Source: Galerina marginata (lineage: Eukaryota > Basidiomycota > Agaricomycetes > Agaricales > Galerinaceae). Taken from it: DNA of 64,000 nucleotides. Of the stretch, positions 23,907 to 36,295 are shown one piece after another. Both the position numbers and the translations under genes were made by a program. Position 1 is the stretch's first letter. Each line of letters starts with the position of its first letter. Under the pieces are notes generated by a model. That model did no database searches, was not told the origin of the DNA, and saw nothing but the letters and a program-made list of their open reading frames with translations. The stretch covers positions 2,480,001 through 2,544,000 of the forward strand of contig JAECYW010000003.1 of the NCBI GenBank assembly GCA_023014335.1. Reading direction: 5' to 3'.

Positions 23907-26440
23907 ATGTCCGTCGTCCCACCAAAGCGCGAAAAGGCCTTAATCTCAGATGACAACGACTCGATTAACAAGGGTACCTCAGATGTTGAAACCAAGTCAG
24001 TCGACGACGATCTAGTAGACGCACAGCCCGAACCATTCAAGCTCTACAACTATCTCTTCCGCCGCCATCTCTACAAGCCGAGAGACCTGGACGCCATTGC
24101 CACTCGACGCTCTGTCTACGATGAGCCACACCTTGCTCCTCACTACTGGCCAAAACCTGAGTACGAGAATATCCACCGCTTCGATCCCAAGGTTCGCTGG
24201 ACTGTACGAGAAGAACGGGTAAGCACTGCCGTGTTCATTCGTTCTCCTGTGACTTTAACATTGTATCATGTAGGACCTGGTCTGGAAGATCGACTGGAAG
24301 GTCATGCTCTGGGCTGCCATCAGCTTCTCGGCTCTGAACCTGGATCGAAACAATCTCAGTCAAGCCAACTCTGATAACCTCCTTCCTGACCTTAAATTGA
24401 CCACCAACGGTAAGCCATCAACGTTGTAGACTTATCAGGATTTTGGTTCAAGCTTTCTTCCTATAGATTTCAATTTGGGCAACACCGTGTTCCGCCTTGC
24501 CTTCCTATCCGCCGAATTACCTTCGCAGCTCGTTTCCAAACGAGTGGGTATTCTCTCTTTGTTTTTCTTTCATTACTGAATTGCAGCTGGTGTAGCTTGG
24601 TCCTGATCGCTGGATCCCTATGCAAATGTGTGCTTGGTCAGTTGTAACCATGTGCCAATTCTGGTTAACTGGGCGGTCGACCTTCCTCCTGTGCCGAGCG
24701 CTTCTTGGGCAAGTCGCGCTTACTGTTGTCATTCCGTTGCTAAACGATATTTCAGTTTTATCCAGGGCGGTTTCATTCCTGACCTTATCCTGTATCTTTC
24801 ATGTACGCGTTTTTCTATTATTACTTTCCTTCGTAGTGGCATTGCCAACTTTTCGCTCATTGATTATATTTTCCAGATTTTTATACGAAACACGAACTCC
24901 CATTTCGACTTGCCCTCTTCTGGATTTCTTCCGATGTCTGTGGTATATTTGGAAGTTTCCTCGCTGTCGGTGTTCTTCGCATGCGAGGCGTTCTGGGAAA
25001 AGCTGGTTGGCGGTAAGTCGGTTTCAGCACTCTCCGGAATATTGTACTCAATGCTCTTCATTCCTGCAGTTGGCTTTTCTTAGTAGAGTAAGTGACCATG
25101 TAGTCATTTCTGTGTTCATCCACTAATTATTTCTCAGAGGGCTGATCACCCTGATCATCGGTATATTGACATTTTTCAAGATGCCTCCTTCTCCTACCCA
25201 GACCAAGGCCTGGTTTAGAAAGAAGGGTTGGTTTACGGAGAGACAGGAATACATAGCGACTTCCCGTATCCTCCGGGACGATCCCACCAAAGTCAGCTCC
25301 ACAAAATCAGGATATAGTCATTCTACTAAATTTCTTAACCTTTTAGGGCGATATGCACAACCGTGAAGCCTTGACAATCGGACGACTATGGCAAGCCGTC
25401 TGCGACTATGATATGTGGCCTTTATATATCATGTACGTATTAGTCATAGGCCGACTGCTCTAAGTTGGCCCTTACCATTGCACTTCATTGCCAGCGGACT
25501 TCTTTTTGGAATCCCAGTCGGACCTCCTGGTGCATACTTGACGCTATCTCTTCGCAACCTTGGGTCGGTCTTTTCTTGATATTTCCACATTGAAAATAAT
25601 GCTGACCTGAATACTCTGACAATAGCTTCAGCACTATAAGCACCAACTTGCTCACTATCCCTTCTACGGTCGGGAACATGATTACTATGGCTGCTATCAC
25701 GCTTGTTTCAGAGAACTTTGACGATCGCTCTTTCGTCTCCATGGCCGAGGACGTCTGGATCCTTCCTATCCTCATCGCCCTACGGACGGTGCCGAATAAT
25801 GTCAATCCATGGACATTCTTCGTAAGCTCTCAAGCGTCCTGATATGCCTACTTTCCCAGTACTAAGTTCGTTGGTTCTTGACCAGGCCCTGTCCAGTGTG
25901 CTCCTAATGTACCCTTACACACATGCGATTCAAGTCGCATGGTGCTCCCGTAATTCTGGTGCTGTTGCAAGTCGCACAGTTAGTGCGTCTGTTTACAATA
26001 TGTAAGTGGCATATATCCTTTCCCAGTTTGCGGGACAACAAAATAAAACGTTCTGTACCCTAGGTTCGTGCAAGCGTCCTCGGTCATCTCTTCAAACATT
26101 TATCGCAAAGATGACGCACCTCTCTGTAAGTTTGCATCTGCTTTTTGTGTCTTGCTCGGCGAACCAACATCGACATGTCCATTCTTAGATCGTAGAGGCA
26201 ACAGCTATTTAATTGGCATCTGCGCATTCAACGTCTTAATTTTATATCCTGGAACGAAATTATATTATCGATGGCGAAATCAGCAGAAGGCCAAGATCTG
26301 GGATGCAATGACGAACGAGGTCAGTGACCGATTGTCCGCGTATGCTAATTCTGACTTGTTTGGTATAGCAAAAGAGTGAATACTTCGCTACCACGAAAGA
26401 CGTAGGCAACAGACGTCTTGACTTCAGATTTGCCCACTAG
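23907..26440 (+). CDS. MFS transporter, anion:cation symporter (allantoate permease-like) family
   Basis: Proton-coupled uptake carrier of the plasma membrane. The N-terminus is about 100 hydrophilic residues ([14 protein letters not shown]...) ending in [23 protein letters not shown], a pre-helix segment seen in fungal Dal5/Seo1-type carriers. The first helix carries the family block [22 protein letters not shown] near 24330. Later blocks include [17 protein letters not shown] near 24500, the [11 protein letters not shown] segment near 24605, and [16 protein letters not shown] near 25150. A second half follows with SENFDDRS between helices. About ten introns interrupt it, one reading frame at a time, and all junctions near 25000-25500 look usable. 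The tail ends RLDFRFAH. Substrate (ureide, vitamin or organic anion) cannot be told from sequence. Confidence 0.88.
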
Positions 26441-27276
26441 AGAATTGGCGCCACCACACTCCAGGTGGCACTCAATCCTCCAATGCTTCGGGTTTTGTAT
26501 TTCTGCGATTTTAATTTTGTCTTGGGTTCTTTTGTCTTGGGTTCTATATTGTCTTGTACAACGAAAGCGTCAAAAAATAAACTTTGATATTATAAACCTT
26601 CACACTAACAGAGTATTCCATGATTTAAGAAGGTCGTCGTGATTCTTCTCCGTGATAAGCTGCTTGGTGGCTTCTTCCGCGGCAACAAGGCAGTAGCATA
26701 CGGCCATCGAATCAATTCCAGTCGTTCCAGAAAGATTCTAGTGGTGATGAAGATAACCTTAACCCTACGGCAGGTGTTCGGTTTTGATCAACACCATCGT
26801 TGTGCGTAAGTCGCCTATAAGATTGGCCTTAGCAAATGCCAGCGTTCAATAGGTCCGCAGTAGAATGTCAAGGGCCGCCGGATGTAAGTATATTGGCACT
26901 GAGTTCATTGTTAGATCAATAAAGCACGGCCAGCTGGCAAGCTTCATGATCAATAACTCACAAGGACCTTGCTTTGATCACCGAGAGGCTGAGAAAATAG
27001 AACGTGGATGAGACGGACGTGGGTCGCAGATAATCCGATATTGTCCTGAAAATAGTCAGAAAACAATCTTATCGGCGACAACCAAGCCCAAGAGCACAGC
27101 CATTGTCTGTCGTTGGTCAGATGTTGTCGATGTGTGGCATCCATGATGGTGGTCAATGCGTTCAGGCCAGCGGACTTTCAATGGCCTCTGTTGATTAGTT
27201 TAGGTTTCTGTTTAGCCAAAGTCGCGTCCCCGTTTTCTTCCCTCCTTTCTCTTCCCTCTCCCTCCCTCTCTCCGAT
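26441..27276. other. Intergenic region, no supported gene
   Basis: 836 bp between the MFS stop and the PARP-finger start. A pyrimidine-rich tract (27235-27272, CTTCCCTCTCCCTCC-like) directly precedes the next ATG and is typical of strong fungal promoters. Nothing else stands out. Confidence 0.5.
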
Positions 27277-28734
27277 ATGGCTGAGAAAACTTCAGGCTAC
27301 CGTCTTGAGTATGCATCATCTGCCAGGGCAAAATGCAAGGGTAAGACGATTTTTTGTTCTCCGTCTCGCGTGCGGCGCAGGCGCTGACGATGTTGTTTAT
27401 CTCATTGTCGCTGTATCTCCCCTGGTTGCCTTACAGGTCCAAAACCATGCAACGGTTAGTCAGAGGAAATTACGCTCTACCTGCTTAAGATTTTCATATT
27501 CGTCGTCCTTCAGGTACTACCATTGGCAAAGGCGAACTCCGGTATGGAACGCTCGTCGACGTGCGTGGCATGTCCAGTTTGTAAATATGTCTTATAAATT
27601 CGTCCGATAGTCGAGAGACTTACAATTTATTTTTTGTTAGTGCTTGGAGACATTGGGGATGCGTAACAAAGAAAATTATTGAAAACGCGAAGAAGAGCTT
27701 TGCAGAAGCCTCTGAACTCGATGGCTACGAGGACATTAGGCCCGAGGACCAGGCCCGAGTCGTAAAAGCCTGGCAGGAAGGTCACGTCGCTGACGAGGAT
27801 ATCCCGGACAGCGCCCGCAAGCCTGAAGTTGATGGCGAAGAAGAAAAGCCTAAGAAAGCTGCAAAGAAAGCTCCAAAGAAGAAGGCTGATGATTCCGAGG
27901 CTGAGGAGCCAGCTGAGAAACCCAAGGCTGCCAAAGCTAGTACATCCAAGGTTTTGCTCTCTTTCTGTTTCTACCGGTTGGTCACTCACAACACAAACTT
28001 TTCAGAAAGCCGCTGTTGCTTCTAGTGACGCTGAGGAAGAGGAGGAAAAACCCAAGAAGAAGGCACCTACGAAGAAAGCAGCAGAACCTAAGGAAAAGGC
28101 TCCGCCAAAGGAAAAAGCCCCACCGAAGGAAAAGGCCCCACCGAAGGAGAAGGCTGCGCCAAAGAAAAAGGCGTCCAAGAAGAAAAAGGTTGAATGATAT
28201 CGTTCGACAGCGTTCGACCTTCCATCTGATATACTTTTTTTGCAGGAGTCTGACGACGAGTCTGGTGAAGACTTCACCAAGGAACTCGACGATGTCCCTG
28301 CTGGTTCCGACGAAGAGGAGGAGCCTGAGGAGGAGAAGCCCAAGAAGAAAGCTCCTGCTAAGAAAGCCGCCGAGAAGAAGGAGAAACCCAAAGCTGAACC
28401 GAAGAAGAAGGCTGCCCCCAAGAAAAAGGCGGCGGTAAGTGTTCTAGTCGTTGTTATTCGATTAGAATTCTAATGTTGCTGCTTTTCATTCTAGGATGAG
28501 GATGTTGAGATGGCCGATGCTGATGAAGCCGACGACGGCGAGGAAGGAAGCACCAAGAAACGCAAGGTATTTTTGTTCGACGGCTCTCAGGTTGCAGTTT
28601 ATTAACATGTACTCTAGCGTGCTCCTGCAAAGGCCCCCGCTGCTAAACCGCCTTCAAAGAAGGCCAAGCCGGCTTCCTCCAAAGCGAAGAAGAGTAAAGA
28701 GGTCATCGAAGACGACGAGGACGACGAAGAGTAA
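27277..28734 (+). CDS. PARP-type zinc finger protein with Lys-rich tail
   Basis: The start at 27277 gives MAEKTSGYRLEYASSARAKC. Residues 1-90, assembled from four small exons, form one PARP-type zinc finger. Its ligands are the cysteines in AKCKGPKPC and the late His and Cys of WRHWGC (near 27645), with KGELRYG between them as in the family. Such fingers bind DNA breaks in PARP1 and DNA ligase III, but no catalytic PARP domain follows. The rest, about 280 residues, is highly charged and low in complexity. It includes a run of four KEKAPP-type hexads near 28095-28150, several acidic blocks (DDESGEDFTKELDD) and many KKK/KKAP units, and ends EDDEDDEE. It resembles linker-histone or nucleolar tails. 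A nuclear chromatin role is inferred. Confidence 0.85.
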
Positions 28735-30188
28735 ATGCTTTATTGGAGGCTGGCGTCGAACGTCGGCCTTCAGGGCCTTCTCCCTCGAACTATTCATGAA
28801 ACATCCAATCTCTTCCGTCTAATTTTCCAGGACTTTGTGGGATAGTGCAGTTGATATTTCTCTGCATTTGAATGATTTACTTTTTTTCGTAGTCGGTATT
28901 GTCGCTTTCCTGTGTCGCATTGTTGCTGTATCACCATCTTATTTATCACATGTTGTTTTTCAGAGGATACCCCACCGTCCTTCATTTTGTATAGATTCGA
29001 CTGTTTCTCACTCCCTTCTTGTGGTTATTGTTGTCTTCCTGGTTAGCAGCAACCCGGGCGGACTACTTGGCTATAGTTTCTACGTGCCATCTTGCTGTTG
29101 GTGCTGCCTGATGAAGATTCGTTCAGCTCCGTCCAAACTCAGTCTGCAATTTGTGTTCTCGGCTGCCCATTTGGAATTGCAATTGGTTAATACATCAAGT
29201 CGCATGGCGAGGCCTCTTTTCAGTGAAACTGAATTTTTGGTAGTGCGCTTGATTACTCGGAATTACAGGAACAGTGTGGGCTGTAACCGCTCACAGGAAC
29301 AGAGATCAGATTCATATGCTTCTAGTGACGAATCCCACTATCAAGCAAAAGGCTCCTTTCGTGTAAAATAAAGTGGGGTTCCTCTTCACGTCTTTCACTG
29401 GGGCTAATCTGCCTACATACTCTTTGTACAGTGTACGCATGTTGCGAAGTTGTTTCTCCGAGTGTGCGGCAAAACTTAAGGGACTCTAATCTCTCCATTC
29501 TTTTGTCTCAGAATGCCGTTGGATACCTCCGTCCATTTCCTGCTTTCATGAGCTTCCCTCCCTTTACCCAACGACGACCTTTCTACTAGTCTTAGACGTG
29601 TACGCGATATACTATCCTGTCCTCGCCACTGGCTGTCAAGGTTGCATGCCATTCACGCTGGTTTTTCATGGCAGAACTTTGAATCATCTCACCCCTCTAT
29701 AGATCTAGGTTCTAAAGGGTCATCATCAGGTCGATCGTCCTTCTGAATTTTGTCCCTTTCCCATCTCATTAACTCTTCGACATTAGTTCCCTGCCCTTAT
29801 TCGACCATTTAATTGACATGTAGGTAACAGTACCCCAAATCTTATGCCCACTGCTGCTATCCGTGAAGAGAAGGCGTCGAGACCTCTCACTTGGCCTACT
29901 CAAAACACAAATTCATGCCTATGAAGTGAGTTTCTGGCAGCATTCCCGTTGTACTGTTCGACGGTCAACCATATCAGTATCGGTTTCTGTCAATTGCGTG
30001 AAATTTTATGCTTCCTTTGGCCAACCCCAGAAGAACATCGACAGGTGATAGATGGAGCGTGGACAGAACTAGCCAGCGAGAATAAATTGCTACAATAGTA
30101 AAGTACAACAAAGGATGGCGTAGGTGCTACAAAAAGGGCGAATGACTGTCGTAATGGTCTCAACCAGGAGAACTAAGCCGTGTTAAAT
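28735..30188. other. Long 3' flank, no supported gene
   Basis: 1.45 kb of T-rich, low-GC sequence after the PARP-finger gene. A 178-codon open frame (28835-29371) lacks any domain and has a composition typical of T-rich noncoding DNA. It may include a long 3' UTR and the 3' end of the convergent CBM19-like gene. Confidence 0.4.
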
Positions 30189-31133
30189 CTAATATCCTCC
30201 ATAACCAGAATCTCCAGCACCGTATCCGGTCGAGGAATTATCAGGGGCAGAAGTAATCACAGCGGCCGCTGAGGCAGATGTAGACGAGGGTGCTGCAGAC
30301 TCGGTGACCTGGGCAGCCGTTAATGAGATGACGGTCGGAGCCGGGGCATCAGAAGCAGCAGCAGCAGCGGATAAAACTGTAAAGGGAGCCGGGGAGCTGG
30401 CAGACGAAGAGGCGATGGAAACAGGAGACGATGCTGTGGAAGTGCCTTGGGCTAAGATGCTGGAGATGACGCTGGACGCTTCCTGAGGAGAGAGGGTGCG
30501 GGTGCTAGCTTCGCCAGTGGCGACTGGAGTGAGAGTAACGGTGACGGTGACGATCACTGGAGCGTCTGTGTCGGAGGCGGATGGGGCAGTTGCGCTTGAT
30601 GCCTTGGTCCTCTGGGTATTTTCCATGTCACCAGAGTTGCCAGAGGATCCACCGGCGCCTGTGATATCTCCTGTAGCTCCTGTAGCATTGATGAGAGATA
30701 GAGCACTCTTCTCGCTGGTACAGGTCAAGGACTACAATATATGGTGTCACCATTAATTAGGCGGTGGCCGTGAAATGCACAACAACGTACCGTTCCCTCC
30801 GCCTTGACGTTCGGAATGGCAAAGCACGATTGGGACTTTGAGCAGCGTCCAGTTGAAATATCGAATTGCCCGTTAACACATTTTGCAATCGCGTTTCCTA
30901 CACATGCAGATTCTCCAGCTATCGAAAATAATTACTACTTGTTGATGAAATCGGTCTGGTGAGTACTCACTAGTACAAGTATCCGTCGTTTTAATGTTCT
31001 GGAATTGTGCATTTAATTTCTGGGCATCCTGGCCGTTTTGTAGGAGGGTGGCAGCATCCAGAGCCGTGGTAGGTGCAGAGTGAACCAATGTCGATGTAAG
31101 AGCGGCGAAAAGGATAGAAAGAGTGAAATGCAT
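30189..31133 (-). CDS. Secreted Ser/Thr-rich protein with CBM19-like chitin-binding domain
   Basis: The start at 31133 gives a clear signal peptide (MHFTLSILFAALTSTLVHSAP). After a short linker (LDAATLLQNGQDAQKLNAQF), a domain of about 55 residues has six to eight cysteines with the pattern TCTSAGESAC, AKCVNGQFD, GRCSKSQSCFAIP and SLTCTS, spread over exons at 30730-30990. This spacing and the NGQFD block resemble carbohydrate-binding module family 19. The C-terminal 170 residues are almost entirely Ser, Ala, Thr, Pro and Val, ending GAGDSGYGGY. They are probably heavily O-glycosylated. No hydrophobic GPI-type tail is visible. A cell-wall role is inferred. The gene diverges from the eS26 gene. 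Confidence 0.75.
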
Positions 31134-31596
31134 GATAATATACAGTTAGAGGTCGTAAAGGTCGCGATGTGGAAGCGTGAAACGTTAGAAGGAAGTCTAA
31201 GGAGGGCAAATGGGCTTCAGAGGACTGAGCAATGAGCGCTGAGCACCAGGCTCCGGAAATCTAAGTGAAGAAGGAAGAGTAAGAAAAAAAAATGAGAAGT
31301 TGCAGGGACAGGCGCAGGGTACTTATTAGCCTTCTCATTACGCCGGGTTCTTATACGAGGAGGACAAAAGGAGACCCGCGGAAACCGTTGCGTAGGCGGA
31401 CAATGGAAAGCATCCTCTGCGAGCCCATTGTTCTGCTCGACGTTTGTGCCCAAGAAGGAAATAACACCGGGCCGTATTATTACCGAAGCTGCCGGCCGGC
31501 GGTCAGTGTGTGAGAACGGTCACATCCGAACACCAGCGCACCAACGAATCTGCTCGTCGTCGTCCAACACATCGCCCCTCGACACCGACCCTCAAA
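31134..31596. promoter_or_regulatory. Divergent promoter of the CBM19-like and eS26 genes
   Basis: 463 bp between two divergent starts. It has an A-rich tract (31286-31293) and, nearer eS26, GC-rich sequence (31480-31500), with pyrimidine stretches close to the eS26 ATG. No sharply defined element is recognised. Confidence 0.5.
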
Positions 31597-32267
31597 ATGG
31601 TGAGTTTTTTCAACGCCAATATGCCCTACTACTGCACTCCGTATCGGCACTGCTTTGAACGTGTCATTTTCCGATGGATTTGAGCTGGATGCATGAATAG
31701 ACTTTTAGATGTCGTCTTGGGCGTAATAATGCGAACTGGTGCTCATACTTCTTTTCCTTTGCAATCCAGACCAAGAAAAGAAGAAATGGCGGCCGTAACA
31801 AGAAGGGACGTGGCCACGTTACCTTCATGCGCTGCTCGAACTGCTCGCGTTGCGTTCCCAAAGATAAGGCTATCAAGCGTTTCACAGTGAGGAACATGGT
31901 GGAGAGTGCTGCCGTACGAGATATCAGTGAAGCTAGCATCTACCAAGGTGCGTTTTCTTGCTCGATTCACAGGGAAGGTGTCGTTTTAATGCCTGCAAAT
32001 GTGTTCAGAGTATGCTATCCCCAAATTGTACATCAAAATTTGCTACTGCGTATCATGCGCCATTCATTCTCATGGTCAGTCTCATTTCTTTGTACGTACA
32101 CATTTTCTGACACCCTGTTTATCCTAGTTGTCCGTGTTCGCTCTCGTGAGGGACGTCGCAACCGTGCCCCACCTCCTCGTGTCCGATGGAAGGATGGAAA
32201 GAAAGTCAACCCTGCTGTTGCCGCCGCTGAGGATGCCAAGGCTGCTACTGGTGCTGCAAAGGCTTAA
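31597..32267 (+). CDS. RPS26: 40S ribosomal protein eS26
   Basis: Small-subunit protein near the mRNA exit channel. The first exon is just the ATG at 31597-31599, followed at once by GTGAGT, a common arrangement in fungal ribosomal protein genes. After the intron the protein reads [19 protein letters not shown], then the zinc-binding [19 protein letters not shown] (near 31830). It continues [18 protein letters not shown] and, after another intron, [20 protein letters not shown] with the second Cys pair (near 32010-32070). The last exon is [19 protein letters not shown] and an Ala/Lys-rich end. Length and all four zinc cysteines agree with the family. Confidence 0.97.
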
Positions 32268-33611
32268 ATTCTGTATTTCACGTTCGCAACGCCATTTCCA
32301 TTGCAATAACATCACTCTCGTACGGTTGGCTTGGCTTGCTCGCCCATTCCTAAGTTCTCGACGACGCTTCCTCGAAAAGTAATACAGACCTTGAGAAGAC
32401 TATCTTTGTATTGAAATTTGGTCTGCATCACAGCTCGCCTGTGCACAACATCATTTGAATCCCAATTTTGCGTAGTTGTGAACATTGCCAATAAATAATC
32501 TATTCGTTTGCATCCTAAATCTTGTGCATCATGCACCATGCACCAGCATGAAAGCTCTAAGAAGCGCGTCCGAATGTATGTAGCTTACACTACTATCTAG
32601 AAATCCATCATCGCCTTGAGAAAAGGCTAGTGTTGCTAGCGAAAGCGAAGCCCAAGAAGACAATCTCCGACGTCAGTAAAAGGAAGACCCGTCCTCGCTC
32701 ACATAGGCGCCTGGAAGGGGGGCAAAGCGTCGTAGAGAGCAACCCATGTTGGATGACTTGGGGTTTTTATTAAAAAAAGTTTCGATGTTTGTACTTGTTG
32801 AATGATAAGGGACACTATTGAGTGCACCATCACGACCGTCTTCGACTCGGAAGACTCAGAGCTCACCACAAGTGATTTTGCCCATTGCAATTTTTTTCTT
32901 TACCCATCTACTATGATCCCTCTCCAGCAACACCTAAAACACGACGCGTTTCTAGTTTAACTGAAGCGCGCTGCGTCAGTCCTCTGATGCGAACCCACTC
33001 ACTGAGAAGAAGGAGCTTGGAAATGGAAAGATCAACGTCGACTTATCTTTTCGAGTGCCCCATGAACACGAACATAAGGGCAACAACTCAGCCTTGTCCA
33101 ATCTCTGAATTGCAGCAAACTCGACGGGGAACTTGATATAATCTGTCTGCACTTACAAGTCTCGTTGTCCAGTCGCTCTTGACACAACCTTCTTCCCGGC
33201 TGCTGATCAATGATCCGTTGGGTCATCCGTAGACTTGCCTTTTGGCAACTAGAACTGCGTCAACACTGTCCAATCCAATAAGTTCACTCTCTTGACATCC
33301 AATGGAAATGTTTTCTACCTCCGTCTGTATGTCAACTGCTTCATTCTCATTCTTTACTACAACGCTGAAATGTGAATAGGATGGGATGGACAACGATTGA
33401 GGACTCGTTTAGCTAAGTGCTATAAATAGTGGTTAGCTATCCGGCGAGCTTTTAAGTTAGCAGATCTCAAGCACCACTACCGAACCTCCTAAATTAGTTC
33501 AATTGTGGACTGTCATCATATCATACAACAGCGACTTGTGACCATTTCCCTTCAACTGTTGCATACAAAAAAGGTTATGGAAAAGGTATTCGTGAGCCAC
33601 GATTGCAAAAA
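32268..33611. other. Intergenic region upstream of the P450 cluster
   Basis: 1.3 kb with only short open frames. A TATAAATA at 33421-33428 lies 184 bp upstream of the first P450 start and is a plausible core promoter. No repeats or RNA genes seen. Confidence 0.45.
33421..33428 (+). promoter_or_regulatory. Candidate TATA box of P450 copy 1
   Basis: TATAAATA, 184 bp upstream of the ATG at 33612; it would imply a 5' UTR of roughly 150 bases. Confidence 0.35.
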
Positions 33612-35693
33612 ATGCAACCAACTTCATCAGGTTTTCTTCCAGCGTTCTTCGTTGCAGTTGTGGTTTACTACGTCGTTTCACGATGGCTTCGTGCACCTAT
33701 CTATCGGGTGAGGACACTGTCCATCCGATACACATATTACTGACCCTGCTAGAATAGCTAAGACACATCCCCACGATTGGTTCCTCTGGCATTTTCTCTT
33801 CGTACTCTGACGCATACAAGTTCGTTCGGCAAGGACACGAAATTGTACAAGAAGGTTACACTAAAGTATGTCAAATTAGCGCCCATGGATGTCTGCGATG
33901 GTGGCTGACACTGACCCAAGTATTACGGAGGTGCCTTCAAAGTCCGGACCATGTCGAGATGGATGGTTGTAGTTAGTGGACCACAGATGCTCAACGACGT
34001 TCGGCGAGCAACAGAAGATCAACTTTCTTTCAGAGAAGCAGTGGCCGAAGTGGGTTGTCAGGCATTCAATTAACGTTCATCTCCTGATTTTCGACACAGT
34101 TCGGTCAAACCGACTACATGATGGGGCCTCAAATCCGGCGCGCCCCTTACCATGTCAAAGTTGTACGGACGCCTTTGACTAGAAACCTCGCCGCTCGTTT
34201 TCCAGATATCAAGGACGAAATTTCGAATGCTTTCGCGGATCTCATCCCTGCGACACAGAATGGTGTGTCAGTTTCTTTATTGACGTTGATATGTAACCTT
34301 GCCTCCAGAATGGACCAGTGTACCGGTCCTAAAGACAGTAGTCAAGATTGTTTGCAGGACCAGCAATCGTTTGTTTGTCGGCCTACCATTATGTGAGTTG
34401 GGAAGGTTGTTGCTGTTGACGACCTAGAATGACATCAACGCCTTCAGGTAGAAATCCCGACTACATGGCTCTCAACGAACAATTTACCCTTGATATTGCC
34501 CATGGTGCTCGAGTCATAAGCATGTATCCAACAGCCCTCAAGCCGTGAGTACCTGTTTCACTTCTTTTCGTTGCAGGGTAGTCTGAGGGGTTCTGTAGTA
34601 TTGTTGGCAAATTCCTCACCAAGATGCCTTCCAATATTGAACGAGCTATTTCCCATACCGGTCCTTTGATGGAAAGTCGGCTTCAAGACAAGCCGCACGC
34701 AAATGACTGGGCTGACCAACCGGTAAAAATTGGTGCCCCTCTGGAATCCTGTCCATGTTCTCAACCTATACCCCTTTCTACCAGAACGATCTCATTAGCT
34801 GGTTGTTGAAAGAAGCACAAGGCGAACAACGAACAGTCCATGATTTGGCAATTCGACTACTCAGTGTTAATTTCGGTGCTATACAGACGACCTCGAAGGT
34901 GAGATGGAACTCGTCACCTTCTGTGTTATGTCTCTGATTTCAACACAGGCCTTAACACATATTTTGTTCGATCTCGCGGCTTATCCAGAGTATGTCGAGC
35001 CAATGCGCGAGGAAGTACTAGCTGTTATTGAAGCAGATGGATGGACGAAAGCTTCTTTGGGGAGAATGCGCAAAGTCGATAGCTTTATCAAGGAATCCCA
35101 ACGCCTTGCTATTGGGGCTTGTGAGTCAGATACGCATTATCTTTCTCAAACGAGTCTTAACTATTTCCGAAAGTGGCGGTGACCCGCAAAGTAATGCAAG
35201 ATTTCACCTTTTCGAATGGCATCACAATACCTACTGGGACTCATCTTGCATTCGCCACCTTAGCGACTCACATGGACGAGGTCAGCCGTTGAATTGTTGT
35301 TTATTCGAAATTTAACACCCCTTAAGGCAAACTATGCCAACCCCAGTGACTTCCAAGGCTTCAGGTTTGCCGAAATGCGAGACGAAGCAGGGGAAGGAAT
35401 AAAACACCAAATGGTCTCCCTCAGTCCGGATTACGTCGCCTTTGGGACAGGAGGGCATGCCTGGTAATTCTGATTTTTTGCATGCCAAATTCGACTTTCG
35501 AAGCTCACCGTAGTTTGACAGTCCAGGTCGTTTCTTCGCCGTCACTGAGCTCAAGGCTATGCTTGCCCACATCTTGCTGAATTATGACGTAAAATTGCCC
35601 CAAAATGGTCCTCGTCCTGAAAATGTTTGGTTTCAAGGGAATTGTCTTCCGAACGGGGCCGCAGAGGTGATGTTTAGGAAACGAGCGACCTAG
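33612..35693 (+). CDS. Cytochrome P450 monooxygenase, cluster copy 1
   Basis: Membrane-anchored haem monooxygenase. The start at 33612 gives MQPTSSGFLPAFFVAVVVYYVVSRW, one N-terminal helix, then LRHIPTIGSSG. Conserved parts in order: VVVSGPQMLNDVRRATEDQ near 33970; PLTRNLAARFPDIKDEI near 34170; the I-helix in the variant form NFGAIQTTS near 34870; the ExxR of the K-helix (KESQRL) near 35090; and the haem loop FGTGGHACPGRFF, split by an intron at 35463-35523. The end is FRKRAT. His in place of Arg before the haem Cys is shared by all copies here and is common in fungal P450s of the ent-kaurene-oxidase-like type. About eleven introns at the same positions as in the other copies. Substrate unknown. 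Confidence 0.9.
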
Positions 35694-36295
35694 CTGTAGT
35701 ACCATTGTTTGCAGTTGAGTGGTTGTACGCATTCGCTACTTATCAGATATCATTTGAAATAACAACAAGGGTACCGCCCATTTAGCAGTAAGGAAATAAT
35801 GCCATGCGTGAGGTTTATACAATTGACAAAAGGCCTGTACATCAAGTGCGAAACAGGAATGAAAAGTAACAGACGAGACGAGGAAGACATTGGAAGCTGC
35901 GACAAATATCGAGCAGGCAGAATTGATCAACGACAAGATATCCATGAAGATCAAAAGAGCACTATTAGCTATATGAATCGAGAGATGGGAAGAGAGTCAA
36001 AATGCTAGATGAAAAGTCCACAATGTGGTACCTATGTGCATCATTAGTTATATGTACAAAAATATGAGTAGGGGATGGAAAAACAAACCCAGACAACAAA
36101 GACAACAGTTGACGAGTTAAGACATTCCATCAACAACCAATTGATTAAATAGAGATAAATACAACAAACACATAAGGAAAGGAAGGGGGGTTCATGTGTT
36201 TGAAAAGACCAGGCAAAACGAGGCGGGAGAGCAAAACAAAAGGTGGCAAAGTAAAGATATACTTAGTCTGACAGAAAAGAGTCAAGGTTGTCGAG
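35694..36295. other. Convergent 3' intergenic spacer
   Basis: 602 bp between the P450 copy 1 stop (+) and the trypsin-like gene stop (-). A-rich sequence at 36050-36240 is probably 3' UTR. No gene seen. Confidence 0.5.

Noticed and set aside
28835..29371. 178-codon open frame on +
   Set aside because: Lies in T-rich 3' flank, hydrophobic by composition only, no domain or splice structure.
35440..35540. Defective haem motif in P450 copy 1 (GGHACPG instead of GRHACPG)
   Set aside because: The changed residue is at a variable position of the FxxGxxxCxG motif. The haem cysteine and glycines are kept, so this is not evidence of inactivation.
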